Source: Batrachochytrium dendrobatidis JAM81
Lineage: Eukaryota > Chytridiomycota > Chytridiomycetes > Rhizophydiales
DNA: 64,000 bases
NCBI RefSeq assembly: GCF_000203795.2
Contig: NW_006281105.1
Location: 1,116,001-1,180,000 of the forward strand
Direction: 5' to 3'
The notes below the pieces were generated by a model, which saw only the letters and a list, made by a program, of their open reading frames with translations, was not told where the DNA came from and ran no database searches. Of the stretch, positions 16,101 through 28,340 are shown piece by piece; position 1 is the stretch's first letter; the number at the start of each line of letters is the position of its first letter. A program made the position numbers and the translations under genes.

Positions 16101-16801
16101 GTTAAAATATACCATGATCAAAGCACAGATTAGCAAGTGCTCGAAGAGTTTGAACAGTGAGCTCATCCATTGGATGAGCAGCCGTGGAGGACAGTAAATG
16201 CTTGGTGCTCTGAGAGTGTAGATTAACCAGCATAGGAATACTTTTCATCTCGGCAAAACTCTGCCTGGCAGGCTCTGTATGAATATGAGTTGTATGGATC
16301 AGTGAATTGACTTGTAGAAGGACTGACTAATAGCACAACACACTACCATATTTAGCAACCTCTGCAATGAGTTTGGCTAGAGTGATCGCCAGTTGCAGAT
16401 GTTTAGATGAATCTGGTAAATTCAAGTCGGCGGCAGTCAAAGTTTCTAGCGAATCCTTAAGAAACCTAAACACTCCAGCCTGAGTGGATAAAGCTTCTCG
16501 AGCAGCATCTAAGACAAATATTGGATGATAAATCACACGATAACCAATTCAAACGGCTGTTCTCATTACTGATACAGTGCCATACACAACAGTCTGTTGA
16601 TCCTTGTCAAGCATATTCATACCGTCTTTTGGTGTCAATGCAATGATATCGGCGGTGATTGCATCCAAGTCTTGTACAGTATCTACAAAATAAACAAGTC
16701 AGAATACTGCGTTGTGTACAGTTGAAACAAGACAGTCTAAATGGTTCAAACGACTGTGATCCCAGTAGCAAGGGGTTGTCATCCAGTTTCTTACTCGTCA
16801 T
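13125..16801 (-). CDS. SmgGDS/RAP1GDS1-like armadillo-repeat protein
   Basis: About a dozen short exons on the minus strand encode successive ARM repeats, each with the pattern of a helix ending GALxNL or RALxNL. Examples are LTVQTLRALANLCFD (near 16150), LVIQTACGALVNIS (near 15920), ALENAFPSAIRALSNLVEP (near 15690), HSWMICGLNSSTHKVEED then MSGALSIGNLARS (near 14900), AVIGALKNLSLA (near 14610), SCIGVLKNLTAGMN (near 14400) and GGRVITNLVRAI (near 14140). The SWMICGLNSSTH / GALSIGNLAR block followed by DATCLKLVEH resembles human RAP1GDS1, a chaperone and exchange factor for prenylated small GTPases in the cytosol. The end FPFKEVLKQLMDILP precedes the stop at 13125. The first exon may be only 7 nt (ATGACGA before GTAAGA). 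A different ARM family is the alternative. Confidence 0.7.
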
Positions 16802-17140
16802 TGGTCGTGTGTAAATCTAACGGAAACTCGACTTCAAAATTGCATTCAGAAATAACACAATTCATTCCAGTTACAAAAATGTGTTCTGGTTCGCATTGAT
16901 TCATGATCAACTTTTATGCTCGCATCTCGTCTACAATATTCTACGTGTTTCAATCAGTTTTCACACATGTCATTGTGTGGATAATGACCTGATATTGCAG
17001 TTCTCATCCAAAAACAACTCATTCAATAATACATTTTTAAATATAAAGTTGGTTCATTGATGTTAAAGAATAAGCAGATCCAAAACTGATTTGGGTGTTG
17101 CTTAAATCAAATAGAATATATACTGAATAGCAGGTAACAA
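16802..17140. other. Intergenic region, nothing recognised
   Basis: 339 bp of AT-rich sequence between the 5' end of the armadillo gene and the 3' end of the secreted-protein gene. No gene, RNA or repeat was seen. Confidence 0.5.
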
Positions 17141-17611
17141 TCACTCTGAAGAATCGCTTTTAAACGCATTCTCAGATGCATCGCCATCAGATTGCTCGTT
17201 AGATGAATCGCCACTAGACTCCCCATCAGATCCGGTGCCATCATCAATTTGGCCTGCAATAGTTCCTGCAGTTTTAGTAACTACATCAATCACTTTGCCA
17301 GCCGTATCAGCTTGTTGACTCTGTGTACCGGAAGTATTACCTTTTATCGTATCAGAGATGCCTTTACCAACTTTGCCAAGACCACTAAGAATTTTTTTGG
17401 CAATTTCTTTAGGAGATCCGCCATTTTTGCTAGCGTCAATACTATCCTGAATTATACTAAACAAGCCTCCAAAGATAGAACCAATGCCACCATCTTGGGG
17501 ATTGCGTTTGGCCAAGTTGACAGTATCAAAGTTTGAAGTAGCAGGTACAACCAAAGCTTGAATAGATGAGGTAGCAGCAATAATTGAGATAAAAAGTTTG
17601 ACGAATTGCAT
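17141..17611 (-). CDS. Small secreted Gly/Ser-rich protein with dibasic site (paralogue of the gene at 12244-12885)
   Basis: 156 aa in a single exon. The frame is open further upstream, but the Met at 17611 begins a clean signal peptide (MQFVKLFISIIAATSSIQA), so it is the preferred start. A Lys-Arg site (NLAKR) follows at about residue 36. The mature region has GIGSIFGGLFSIIQDSID, EIAKKILSGLGKVGKGISDT and AGKVIDVVTKTAGTIAG, then an acidic Asp/Ser/Glu tail. These blocks line up in order with those of the protein at 12244-12885 (start MxFV, KR site, IFG helix, K-rich helix, TxAGxIAG helix), so the two are probably diverged paralogues. The tails differ: acidic here, basic there. No cysteines are present and the function is unknown. 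Confidence 0.7.
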   Translation of the reverse strand: MQFVKLFISIIAATSSIQALVVPATSNFDTVNLAKRNPQDGGIGSIFGGLFSIIQDSIDASKNGGSPKEIAKKILSGLGKVGKGISDTIKGNTSGTQSQQADTAGKVIDVVTKTAGTIAGQIDDGTGSDGESSGDSSNEQSDGDASENAFKSDSSE

Positions 17612-18328
17612 ATTGATAAAGACGTGAGGAAATACAGTTGAGCAGGCGTAAGCAAATGGTAGACTGAAGATAGAATGTGTAGTTACAAAATATAGAACAG
17701 ATGCGAGTATCAAGAGATTGTCAGTTAACGAGTCATTGCATACTTTATGATCAGCTTTTATTAAAATCTTTGATTACAACACTCGCCACAGACTGAGCAA
17801 GTCAACACGTTTCGGGCTTGTTTGTATAAACTTTCTAAATTTGACATTCAAGAATATAGCCAAACATCAGTGCTGTTTGACTACAGTTGAACGAATGCAC
17901 TCTCGCCTTGAATGGGTTTCAGAAAAGGGTTACACAGTCTCACACTTGAAGGGTTTTGATACCTTTAGTCATGATCACTACAGACTAAACTCGAGATATT
18001 CATTAGCCAGTACTACCATCATGTACTAGAACCAAAGGTGGCTCAAGTGGAGGCTCAAGTCATTATCTTGAAAGGCACCCTTGAAGCCGACTTTGTTTGT
18101 CATTGCAGAGGCATGAAAATCTTGTACTGATAAACTCGATCTTTAGTGGCCAACGTGTGATGGCTTGGAGTGCTCTTGAAGTGCTCTTGGATCGACTCGT
18201 GGCTGAATTTATGCTATTTATTGTTTTTGTAGATGCACTCGATTGCCATTCCACCCGAGCATAATTTATATTAGTGCTTTGATATGTCACCCACTCAACT
18301 TTAACATTAGTTATAATAAACAAAGTCT
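17612..18328. other. Intergenic region between secreted-protein gene and MOT1 3' end
   Basis: The right flank of the secreted-protein gene and 3' flank of MOT1. A short direct repeat (GGCTCAAGT, twice near 18040-18060) is visible. There is no convincing gene. Confidence 0.45.
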
Positions 18329-21300
18329 TTAATTGGATTGCAATCCTTTAAGAAATTCATCCACATGCATGTCGTCATACTGACTTTCATCCCAAAGACC
18401 TTCCAGATTCTCGATAGCCTTCTTGGCTGAAACAGGCCCGCTTCCTGCATCACCTGCTTTCCCATATGTATCCCCTCTACCGCCCTTTGCATCTGCGTCT
18501 AACGAGAACAAGTCCAAGATCTGTGAAGTATCCATACTGGCAATTCCAGTGTTTTCTTGATTGATCACCGAAGATGCAAGATTGAGCTTGAACTTTTGTA
18601 ATCCCATAATCTTCTCTTCCAAAGTACCACGTGTAATTAATCTGTATACATTCACTACTCGTTTTTGTCCAATTCGATGGACTCGGTCCATAGCCTGAAG
18701 ATCCTTCATGGGATTCCAATCGTGCTCAACAAATATAACTGTATCGGCTCCCGTGAGATTGAGTCCCAGTCCACCAACGTGTGTGGTTAGCAAAAGAACA
18801 TCAATCGATGGATCTTGGTTAAACTTGGTAACAAGTTCGTGTCGTTTGATACCGTCCGTGGTACCATCCAGTCGCATGTACGTGACGCTTGGCATGTGCT
18901 TTTTGAATAAATCGTTTTCAATTATATCCAGCATGGGCTTAACTTGTGCAAAGATAAGAACACGATGTGGTGACGTAGCACTTGTACCAGCAACAGAATC
19001 CGTTAGTACCATACTACTCGATCCTTCAGAATGGTTTGAAGCATTGGTCATTCCAATTCCACAATCTTTCAAAAGCTGCTGCAACGCCATAATCTTTGGC
19101 GAATTCTCAACATCATTGATAGATCGTCCCTCTGCTTTGAGTTTAGCAGCAACTTTTGGGTATTGCGGATGGTCTTTTGTCAATACCAAAGAGGGGTGAT
19201 TGCATACCTTGCGTAGATACTGCAACGCCTGGAATACATGCTGGTGCACAACCCCTCCACCACCTGATTTCCCTTTAGGATTCTTTGTCTCGCTCTCTAA
19301 ATCGTTGGCAACACTATCGCGCACCTTACTATGTGAAAACTCATCATACAGCATCTGCTGTATATCCCCAAGATCGCAGTAATAATCCTGTATGATTTTA
19401 GGCGGAAGATCGTCCAGCACATCTTCCTTCATACGACGCATAAGGAAAGGTAGAACCTGCTTATGCAGCGCTTCAAGCGCCAATGATCCACGTTCTTGAT
19501 CTCTATTACTAGCCTTTGCATCTCGAGAGGCAAGAATCGGTTTGCCAAATCGGTCATTAAACTGCTGCTCCGTGCCCAAAAATCCAGGCATGAGAAAGTC
19601 AAACAGTGACCACAATTCAAGGACATTGTTTTGAATAGGTGTACCAGAGAGAATAAGTCGATGCAGCGCAGGAAGAAGTTTGATTGATTTTGTCAACTTG
19701 GAGTTTGGGTTCTTGATTACATGACCTTCATCCAACACTAAATAGTTGAATTGGAATCCTTGTGCTAACAAATCATCAATGTCGCTCCGTACAATCTCGT
19801 AAGAAGTAATCACCACGTCAATGTAACCGCTAGCGTGAGAGCCATCGTCTTTGCTACTGCTATTTTTGGCCAAATCTTGTTTTGCTTTCAGCACGTCCTT
19901 GGCCAATATCTGCCGCAACCGACCTCGCTCAGCCTTGTCCCCAGTATACATGAACGATTTCAAGAACGGTGCATATTTCTTGATCTCAAAAAACCAATGT
20001 CCAGTCAGAGACACAGGACAAACAATCAGCGACGGACAATGTGCTACATCCGGTGATTTCGCCAATTTAAACTTTTCTGCTCGATGATGATGATCGGCTG
20101 CAATCATACAGATAGATTGCAGCGTTTTTCCCAGCCCCATATCATCGCAAAGAATACCGTGAAGACCATATCGGTTCAAAAATGCCAACCAACTGACTCC
20201 CTCCTTTTGATACTCTCGCAGTTCGGCAAGAATATTAACGGGAAGATCAAAGTCGGCCACTTTTTCTGTACCAATCAACTGTCCAATAAATTTACGCTCT
20301 ACAAGTTTGTTTCGAGTCATTTCGGGTGTAAAGCCCTCTGTGTCTGGAACTCCACTTTCCAGCGGTGCAAGTTTTACCAATTGCGCAAATACATTTGTGG
20401 AGATGAACCGGACGGGTTCGGATGGATCTGACATGCGACCAAGTAGTGGGACAATCAAAAACACAAGATATGGAAGAACATGATCTTGCATGTTATACAC
20501 AACATGGTGAATACACTCTACAGCCCCTTGACGATTCAATTCGTTTGTCAAGTCGTTTGAAAAAGGAAGAACTTTATCCAAAAGCACCTTGATAGCCTCC
20601 ACGCCAATTACACGACACAGTGAAGCAATACATTTGGCAGCCAGATATCGACAGAGTGAAAGCGAAGCACGCAAACAGTGACTAACAGGTATTGCCAATT
20701 TCAGCAATTGTTGATTTACTGCTACATGAGTGTACTTGACAATCACAGACAAAATATGCATGCTATCAAGCAGCGGCTGTGTTTGTGGATCGTCCGGATC
20801 AAGTTCAAATGTAGCCACTTGGGCAGTATGGGGATGAGATTGCGTAAATGTTAACGAAACAGAAACAAACTCCCACAACTTTGGCAAAGCAGTTAACACA
20901 TCTGCGCCAAAACATTTGCAAAGACCCTCCAGAGCAGCCTCGGCACCGCGACACACAACCATTCTAGAATGACGCTGAGCAGCATCTTCTGTAGCTTTTG
21001 CAGCCTCAGCAATAGCAGATGCAGCGGCAATGTCCATGGTCTCGCTGGTTTCAGTCGATGCACCACCAGCAAGCTTCTTTTTTCTTCCACGTCCTGGACC
21101 AGCCGTAGACTTGCCAATATTTCCACTAGATTCACCATCTTTGTTTCCGTATTGTCGAACAAGTGATAAAATGCCATCACGATCGCGTAGCACCTTTGAC
21201 TCGCCTACTGTATCTGGATCTGAGCATAAAAACACGCACAAATTCTTGACAATTTTGTCTACAATCCCGGAACTTTTGCCTTGTTCACTGCCAGTTCCAG

Positions 21301-24300
21301 ACGCAATGATATTCAATTGGATCATTTTTGCCACTGACTCGGCGCCGCGTCTTTGCATTTGCACATTTTCCTCCATCTTGACGGAATTCATCAATGCTCG
21401 AATAATAGGATTAAGTTTTGGAGGAAGTTGTCCAAGTGACACTACGGCAGAAGCCATGGCAGCTAGTACCTGCGTCTCGTGTTTGGTTTGGGCACCTTTG
21501 AATAGACCCAATGCATTTTGTATATGCATATGACGCTCCACTAACGGCGCCGTATCCGTTACTGACTGAATAAACATAGGGTACAACGTCTGCAGAATGT
21601 AATCGCACACTTGTAGAGTGAAAACTGGTCCTAGAGGACCATTGGCTTGAATGTACTGTTGCTGCTGCCCGGTATAGCTATTATTGGTGTTTGAAGGTAG
21701 TGGTGGTAAAGGTGGAACGATTCCCAGCCCAGAATCTCTTGCAATCCGAAACAGAATTAAGCACTCTTGCCATACAACACTTAGCGATGGAATCAACTCC
21801 AGATATAGCAATGACGTGCCACTATTGGCATCAATCAATTGCTTGTTTAGCATTTCGCATAAGCGAACTGCAAGAGGTTGAGAAGCAAGTGGTGACAGAT
21901 CAGTGGGATTTTGAAGCCGCCATTCTCCTGCCCATTCTTGAACAACAATACTTCCAAAAATACGATGAGCTGCCCACGCGCTACCAATATATCCAGTAAG
22001 CAACTCATCACATTTAGCATGTATATTTGGCAGTGAAACCTTACACAAAGTATGCAGCATGGCCCCAATAGCAGTTGCACCAGCAATGCGACCATACAAA
22101 ATTGCGTCTGAGGAAACTACAGTAACATCCTGCTGCAGCATGGAACGATCGTGTAATGAAATATTTGGAGCATTTGCCCGACTTGCGCTTAGTTGCTGTG
22201 ATGCAGCTTGCTCTGCAGCATTTACTTTGTGGTTTTTTTTATTCTTTACTGATGCACCTTTGCTAGCAACAGTAGTTGCAGATTCAGACGGCATTCTTTT
22301 TTGATTATTGGATGACGTGAATTGAACAAACAGCTGCTGATCCAGGGGAGTTCCAATGGGTGTCATTAAAAGAGCAAACAGGTTTGGTAGCACACCTACA
22401 ACACCCATAACCAGTTCAACCGATGCAGCGTCACCATTGAATTGTCTTAGTATCAACCGTGCCATACGAATCCACAGTGCTAAAGACATGTCCACGCATT
22501 TTGTATTTTCTTCCAAAACAAAGTTTTGATACACAAGTTGGAGTAAGTCAGTCGAGATCCAGTTGATGGACGATGACAATGTGTCTTGCTCAGATAACTC
22601 AACCAAGGTGGTAAAAGTTCGCAGCACGGCTAGTCGAACAGATGTAATGGCGTGACGGAAAAAGGGAAATAGTTGAGGAACCAAACTTTGAAAAAAGTTG
22701 CCTGCTTCTTTGCGCATGATGGCAGCAATTTGTGGCTTGGATACCAAATTGGACAAAAGATCCATCACATGTGATGTAGCAGATGTCAAGTCATCCAGCT
22801 CATGCAAAGAATCCCAAAGCGACATGACCAAAGTGTGAAAAACAGTTTCAATAGGCAAAAGAGATACCACAAGATCTGAAACAGGAATAAGAGCAGATGA
22901 TGCTACTGCACGTACTTCGTCATTGTGATCCTTGAGTCCATTTAAAATTGCTGCATAAACAGGCGACAGCTCTGTTTCACGATTAGCCGAGACAAGGACT
23001 TTATCCAACAGATCTTTGCGTACAGCCATCCAAAATTTAAGTCCAATTAGTGCTGAATGACGAACCTCCCATTGGCCATTTGAAATGGATGTCAAAGCAG
23101 TATTTGAATCGTCCATACGAACAAACGACTCGCCAATCAAAGGCACAAACCCTTTGTTGACAACTAACAAACACAAGTCAGAATCTGCATACTGCATTAG
23201 CGCACCAAGCGTTTGAGCACATGTTTCACGCACAGGTAAAACTGCTTGATCGCCAACAAAATCTGCAAACCGATCGAGAGCAAGTACACACAAGAGACGA
23301 ATAGCAAGATCTTCGGTCCAAGAACGATGTCTAGCAGCATTTGCAGCACGAGATAAACCAGCTATACGACCTAATCCCATTCCATGTGCTTTGAGTAGCT
23401 CACGAAGACCAATGGCTGCTCCGTGACGAAATTCCCATACGGGGGAAAATAGATCAAGAGAAAGCTGTTCACAAAGACCTTCAAAAGGCCATTCATCTCC
23501 AAAACTATGTACTCCAAGAGTGGCAGCATCGACTCCCTTGTGCTCCACAATTACCTTTCCTGTTGTGTCTGTCTGTGCATTAGTAGTGGTGGATAAGTCT
23601 GGCGCGTCTTGAAAGGTGGACGAGCCAAGGCCGCTATCCTCTTCCATTTTGACACTGGGGCCGCTATCGCCTATCCGTCTTTTTTTAAGCAAAGATGATG
23701 ATATATCCATCATTTGTGAACTATATCAGGGTTGTAAAATAAAGCAAATGTTGGTATAATATAGTGCATATACTATCTGATACACAAGGTCCTATATATA
23801 CATACCTATCCTTTCCGCCAGATTTAGCAACCATTTTGGCTTTGCGCTTCAGCCGATTTCGTTCACGAGCACTCAAGCCGGCATACGGATCTGATGCCTG
23901 TGTGTCATCTGGATTCTGCCTATAGATTTTGAAATCAAACCAAATATAAATGAATAAAGTATATCGCTTGGAAATGCCATCATAATGCATGGTACTATAT
24001 ACTTGATTTTAGTTGACGCCTCCACAACCTGTGTAATTGACAGTTTGGTTTCAGTCTGAGCAGTAGAATGAGATTGTCCACCCAAGTCTGTTTCTTCAAC
24101 AAAACTGACTATTGGATCAAAAATCGCAAACGTAAATAAAACCAGAAATAGTTAGTATATATTCAAAAACGTCGCAGTCACATAAAAGCTAGTTTACCAT
24201 CCATAAATTGGGTGGCCAGACCCAATCGTTCACGTAATTGTTTTTTTTGAAACACCAGTCGCTCTTTTGGATCCATTCCACTTAGATCGACATCAAACTC

Positions 24301-25198
24301 TCCACCTGAACTAGCTACTAGAACAGCCCCTCGATCAACAACGGTTGTAATGTCAAAATTATTGAATCCTAGTAAAAGTTCTTCAAGATCAGTTGCAGCA
24401 ACAGCGGATTCAGCTGATGCTTCAGAGGTAGAGTGAGCGGTTGGTGATGGTGGATCCCATTGAGGTACTGCCGAAGCTACAGCATTTATGGCATCACCCG
24501 CGGCCACTCGGGTTTCCCATGACTTGCTGCGGAGGTAAACGAGGATGCGCGAGAGAAGATAGTAGAGATCATCAGGATGCTGCTTTTGCACTTGGCCAAG
24601 TTGTTTTGCAGCTGTAGACCTGACTGAAGCGGTCGAGCCTGTATCTAGCAAAAGAACCAGCCGATCAAGTCTACATTAAGCATATTAGTATATTTTAAGG
24701 AATAGTTTATAGTGTATATTTTGGGAATTGAACCAGATCAGATAAATGGAATGCGAATTCACAAGGTTGGCAAATTCAACCCAATGCTATTGCTGGGTTG
24801 AATCTACGTTGAATCTGCTTGTAAACTGGCTCATTAGAACGACCAATTATTGGAATTGATGTTTCGCTCCAATCGAAACTGCAGCAAAACCACCATTGCC
24901 ATACAAGTATCCGCATTTAAAAGTCTGGCAAGATAATTGGACTGTAGAGAATATCAGCCAGTTTATACGGTTTTTAGCAGCATATCTTCCTTCTAAACTT
25001 TCCGAGTAGATGGCAAAAACAACCTAGACTCGTATGATCTAAACATTGCAAATTCAAGAGTATAACGAGGATATATCCAAGCACAAGCAAGGCCATTGAC
25101 CCTTAATGTGTGGTTTCAAGAGTGTTAATTGTGCAAGATGAGCATTACCTGGTAGCCATAAGCTGATGATTGTAGTCGGCAAGAACTGCTTCAGCCAT
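18329..25198 (-). CDS. MOT1: MOT1/BTAF1, TBP-associated Snf2-family ATPase
   Basis: Five exons join in phase to 2044 aa: 25149-25198, 24198-24670, 24003-24108, 23806-23919 and 18329-23720. Exon 1 encodes only MAEAVLADYNHQLMAT and part of the next Arg, and the splice then restores RLDRLVLLLDTGSTASVRS, the conserved Mot1 N-terminus. HEAT repeats follow, including FRHGAAIGLRELLK and PLKLNPIIRAL-like blocks (PPKLNPIIRALMNSVK), and a basic loop (RNRLKRKAKMVAK). The C-terminal Snf2 ATPase has motif I CDDMGLGKTLQS (near 20140), motif II LDEGHVIKN, HRLILSGTPIQNN, motif V LLLTTHVGGLGLNLTGADTV and motif VI DRVHRIGQKR. It ends DEFLKGLQSN. Mot1 displaces TBP from DNA in the nucleus and redistributes it between promoters. 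Intron 1 is long (478 nt). Confidence 0.97.
24774..24803. repeat. Perfect 10-bp inverted repeat in MOT1 intron 1
   Basis: ATTCAACCCA (24774-24783) and TGGGTTGAAT (24794-24803) are separated by 10 nt. The element lies inside the 478-nt first intron of MOT1 and could form a hairpin in the pre-mRNA. Confidence 0.5.
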
Positions 25199-25377
25199 TT
25201 AGAAAATTGCAACTTTTATTTGATCGCGTTCGATCATTGCTTGATTCTCACCAGCAAAAATGCATTGAAATTCTGTATAGAATAAATCAAAAAGTATAAA
25301 TTGAATACAATTAAAATGTATTGTAAAAGGTGTGTTGCTTTTGAGCAGATATATATGCAAAGACTATCTAGATTCAT

Positions 25378-27309
25378 TCAACAATTTCCCATGGCCCCAC
25401 AAGATGCACTGGCTTCCATCGAAACTTCTGCTGCTACACTTGATGCCTGTTCCATAATACGTTCAATATCTCCATCTACTCCCAACTCTTTAGATTGGCG
25501 TTCAAGCTCGCTTTTCAAAGCATCCACCTGTGCTTTTAACTCTCGAATATAATCTGCTGATTTGAACAGTATGGCACTTTTGCTGTGGCATCCACCTGTA
25601 TTACCAGGTCCAGTTGAGACAGGCGGTGTGTTGGCAAGAAATGGCGTTAGATCCACAAGAGTCTGGAATCCAATCCGTATTAAATTACGTCTTTTTTGCT
25701 CAGATACAACATGATTGAATCTCTTTTCGTCTTCAGTGAGAAGATCTCGTTTGATTTGCTTGCGCTTAGAAACTGATGTGACGGGTTGTTCTGGATCGGG
25801 TTGTGTTGCTAGTGAATTTTGATTCATTGTATTTTTAAAAGGTTGTGTTGTACCTTGCGATGTATCCTCCTCATCAAATGATGCTGCTTTTGACAAGTTG
25901 GTTTTGATTTTGGATGTTTCTGATACGTTTTTGAATGATCGTGATGCCTTTCTAGTAGCTGGTATAGATGTAGGTAAAGCATGCACATTACCTGTGTTCG
26001 CTGCAGCTACAATAGTAGTTTCAATGATGTGATCAGATGCCATCAGATCTGGAATTTGTGGTGGATCTGTCGCCATAGCTGCAGATTTTGCCAAAGAAGA
26101 GCGACGTGCTCTACCCTTTGATCGTGTAATAGCTGGCATAGTGCAAGATGCTGTTGTTTTTGAAGGTAATAAAGCAGATGCAAGACTAGTGCTTGGCAAG
26201 ACTACTGGTGTTAAACTCTGTGGTAAAGCAGTCGAAGTCACTGTATTGAGTTGCAAACTAGCCGTAGGCTCTGACTCGCTTGCTGGATACCCTTGACTAT
26301 CCATTCGATCATTGCCACTCGATGCAGTAAACAGCGGCCGTTTTTTGCTTACTAGCAATGGACCGAGCATTTGGTCATCGGACTTTCCAGAGATATCAGG
26401 AGTGGGTATCAATGACCCGACTTGTCCAATAGGTGATACAGATGCAGAGGTTTTGCTGGATGAAGACTGAAGCATATATGGAGTTTCTGTTCCAGAATGT
26501 GCAAACAATCTATTCACGGCAATTGACGCAGAGTCATTGTGAAAGCTAGACATGAGCCCCGTTGGATGGTTACCAAATGAATGAGCATTACTATTATTAA
26601 CGGGAGCCAGGCCGTCATTATACAAGGCAGAGTGATTGCTGCTGGTAATATTGCAGTTTCCATTGTACAACATGTTTTTACCCTGTTCAGTGGAGCTGTT
26701 GAAAGACATATTAGCAGAAGGATTATTGCAGGAAGCATTGAATTGATTAAAAGTTGAGTACGACGACTGTGGAAGGAGTTGCGGACTAGTATTGTTACTA
26801 TGTGCAGTAGGGACTGCAGAAACAGGTCGAGTATGACTCCCATATGTAATCTCAGTGCTTGCCGAGGAAGGAGCAGTCATGTCCAAAAAGCCATTGTCGA
26901 GATCACTACCACTATTACTCACCAGACCATTCAGAAACTCATTGAAAAACTTTTGTTCGGAAGCATCCAAAAGACCGTTACCCAAGTCAACCCCAAACAG
27001 ACCTTGAGTAGCAGCAAATGGGTCATTGTCGACGATGCTGCCAAACATAGCATGATTATGGTGGCTGGTCGAGTCGAGAGTATTGAAGGAATGCAAGTCA
27101 TGGTCTATGGAAAACGACTGTGCAGGCAATAGATTGGATGAGGACGATTGCCATGAAGCACTGCAATCAGAGAGTGAATTGGCTGCAGCAATGGAGTTCA
27201 TGTGCCGGACGGGACCATTAGAAAGTGGAATGACCGGCTGTGATGGAATGTAGGCCAAAGCAGCTGCAGTGGTGCTCACTGGATGAGAAAAGGCGAGCTT
27301 TGATTGCAT
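25378..27309 (-). CDS. bHLH transcription factor with predicted E-box (CACGTG) specificity
   Basis: A single exon of 643 aa with the ATG at 27309. The first 470 or so residues are Ser/Asn/Thr-rich and disordered. The basic region (near 25710) reads RFNHVVSEQKRRNLIRIGF, helix 1 continues TLVDLTPFLANTP, then a Gly/Pro loop leads to helix 2, SKSAILFKSADYIRELKAQV, and a leucine-spaced coil ending QSKELG. The basic region has His5, Glu9 and Arg13, the residues that select CACGTG in class B bHLH proteins. The AEQKRR-like form with IxxGF resembles the Mlx/Mondo and Ino4 branches. It is tandem with MOT1, whose ATG lies 180 bp downstream of this stop. Its targets are unknown. Confidence 0.9.
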   Translation of the reverse strand: MQSKLAFSHPVSTTAAALAYIPSQPVIPLSNGPVRHMNSIAAANSLSDCSASWQSSSSNLLPAQSFSIDHDLHSFNTLDSTSHHNHAMFGSIVDNDPFAATQGLFGVDLGNGLLDASEQKFFNEFLNGLVSNSGSDLDNGFLDMTAPSSASTEITYGSHTRPVSAVPTAHSNNTSPQLLPQSSYSTFNQFNASCNNPSANMSFNSSTEQGKNMLYNGNCNITSSNHSALYNDGLAPVNNSNAHSFGNHPTGLMSSFHNDSASIAVNRLFAHSGTETPYMLQSSSSKTSASVSPIGQVGSLIPTPDISGKSDDQMLGPLLVSKKRPLFTASSGNDRMDSQGYPASESEPTASLQLNTVTSTALPQSLTPVVLPSTSLASALLPSKTTASCTMPAITRSKGRARRSSLAKSAAMATDPPQIPDLMASDHIIETTIVAAANTGNVHALPTSIPATRKASRSFKNVSETSKIKTNLSKAASFDEEDTSQGTTQPFKNTMNQNSLATQPDPEQPVTSVSKRKQIKRDLLTEDEKRFNHVVSEQKRRNLIRIGFQTLVDLTPFLANTPPVSTGPGNTGGCHSKSAILFKSADYIRELKAQVDALKSELERQSKELGVDGDIERIMEQASSVAAEVSMEASASCGAMGNC

Positions 27310-27931
27310 GATTAATAGACTAGAAAGGGTCTGTTGATGGTCTCAAGTAGAAGGTATGAGTAGCTGCTGTCAATCTGGTAGTTGCAGACAATCCAGCGAG
27401 CTCAACACAAATGATTTTACAGCAAGACTGGCTGTGAACTAGCAGAATGCTGTATTAAAATAGATGGCAGTAGCAACTGTCCTGAATGCAAAGTGAGAAT
27501 CAACTAGTTCAAGTGGCTAGGCTTGCTGAGTGCATTCAACAAGAAATAGCTAAACGACCAAACTGCAAGTTTATGCAACTTTGTTTTTGCTCAACTTGAT
27601 ATTCTATTCAAAACACTGGATAGTCCACAGCACTGTCCTCACCCACCGCTAATAGCTGTGGATGCTTTATAGTAAGTTGACTCTCGAAACTTGCCGTGGC
27701 CAGTGCTGTTTGTGTATACTCTACTTGGGACGCTGTGCAATCAAGGCTTTTATCCTCCGCATTCAACTGGCTATTGTCATCCTCAACACTGGTGGCTGGG
27801 CATACTCCCCTCGAATCATTCCATTTGGCTGTTAAATCAGTCGTTGTATAGACTAAGGGCTGTATCCCTTAATATATATTTACTGACTAATCTCACTGAA
27901 CTCTGCCCAGGCAATCTGTAGAATTTATTTA

Positions 27932-28340
27932 CTGTTGCATTCATCTAAACCTAAATAGGCCACTATTTTGCAGCAATTGCTTTGGAATAAACACGGCTAG
28001 ATATTCCTTGCACTTTCTATTCAAGTCGATTGCTTCTTCAATGCAAATTATTCCTTCTTCTCATTTGGCATAATCATACATTGTACAATCACTAAACTCA
28101 TTGTAATCCACATGTATAATCGACTGTTGTCAAACTCCTGTATTCTAAAAGCTCATATACGCTCTAATTCAAGAGAACAAAGATTGCAAGTTTCGGGAAT
28201 CCAGCAACTATACATGCCAATCATCAGGAGATTAATCAATTGGAGTTCATGTCGTCCAGTAATTGGTGTTAATTGTTTGAGATGATCTGTTCATTGTATA
28301 TTTCGATATTCTTGCGTTTCGTTTTACGTGAATGTGGCAG
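27932..28340. mobile_element. MITE copy 2 (about 409 bp, degenerate left end)
   Basis: The right end is GTTTTACGTGAATGTGGCAG. The interior holds AATTGCTTTGGAATAAACAC, ATAATCATACATTGTACAAT and CGCTCTAATTCAAGAG-type blocks shared with the copy at 57999-58374, in the same order and orientation. The left end is placed by alignment of spacing only. The flanking dinucleotide is not TA at the right end. Confidence 0.6.

Noticed and set aside
18708..19199. 163-codon open frame opposite to MOT1
   Set aside because: An antisense shadow of a highly conserved helicase exon.
24925..25010. Stretch in MOT1 intron 1 that translates to WTVENISQFIRFL-like sequence
   Set aside because: It looked like a fragment of a domain, but the frame is short, lies in a well-supported intron and has no further match.
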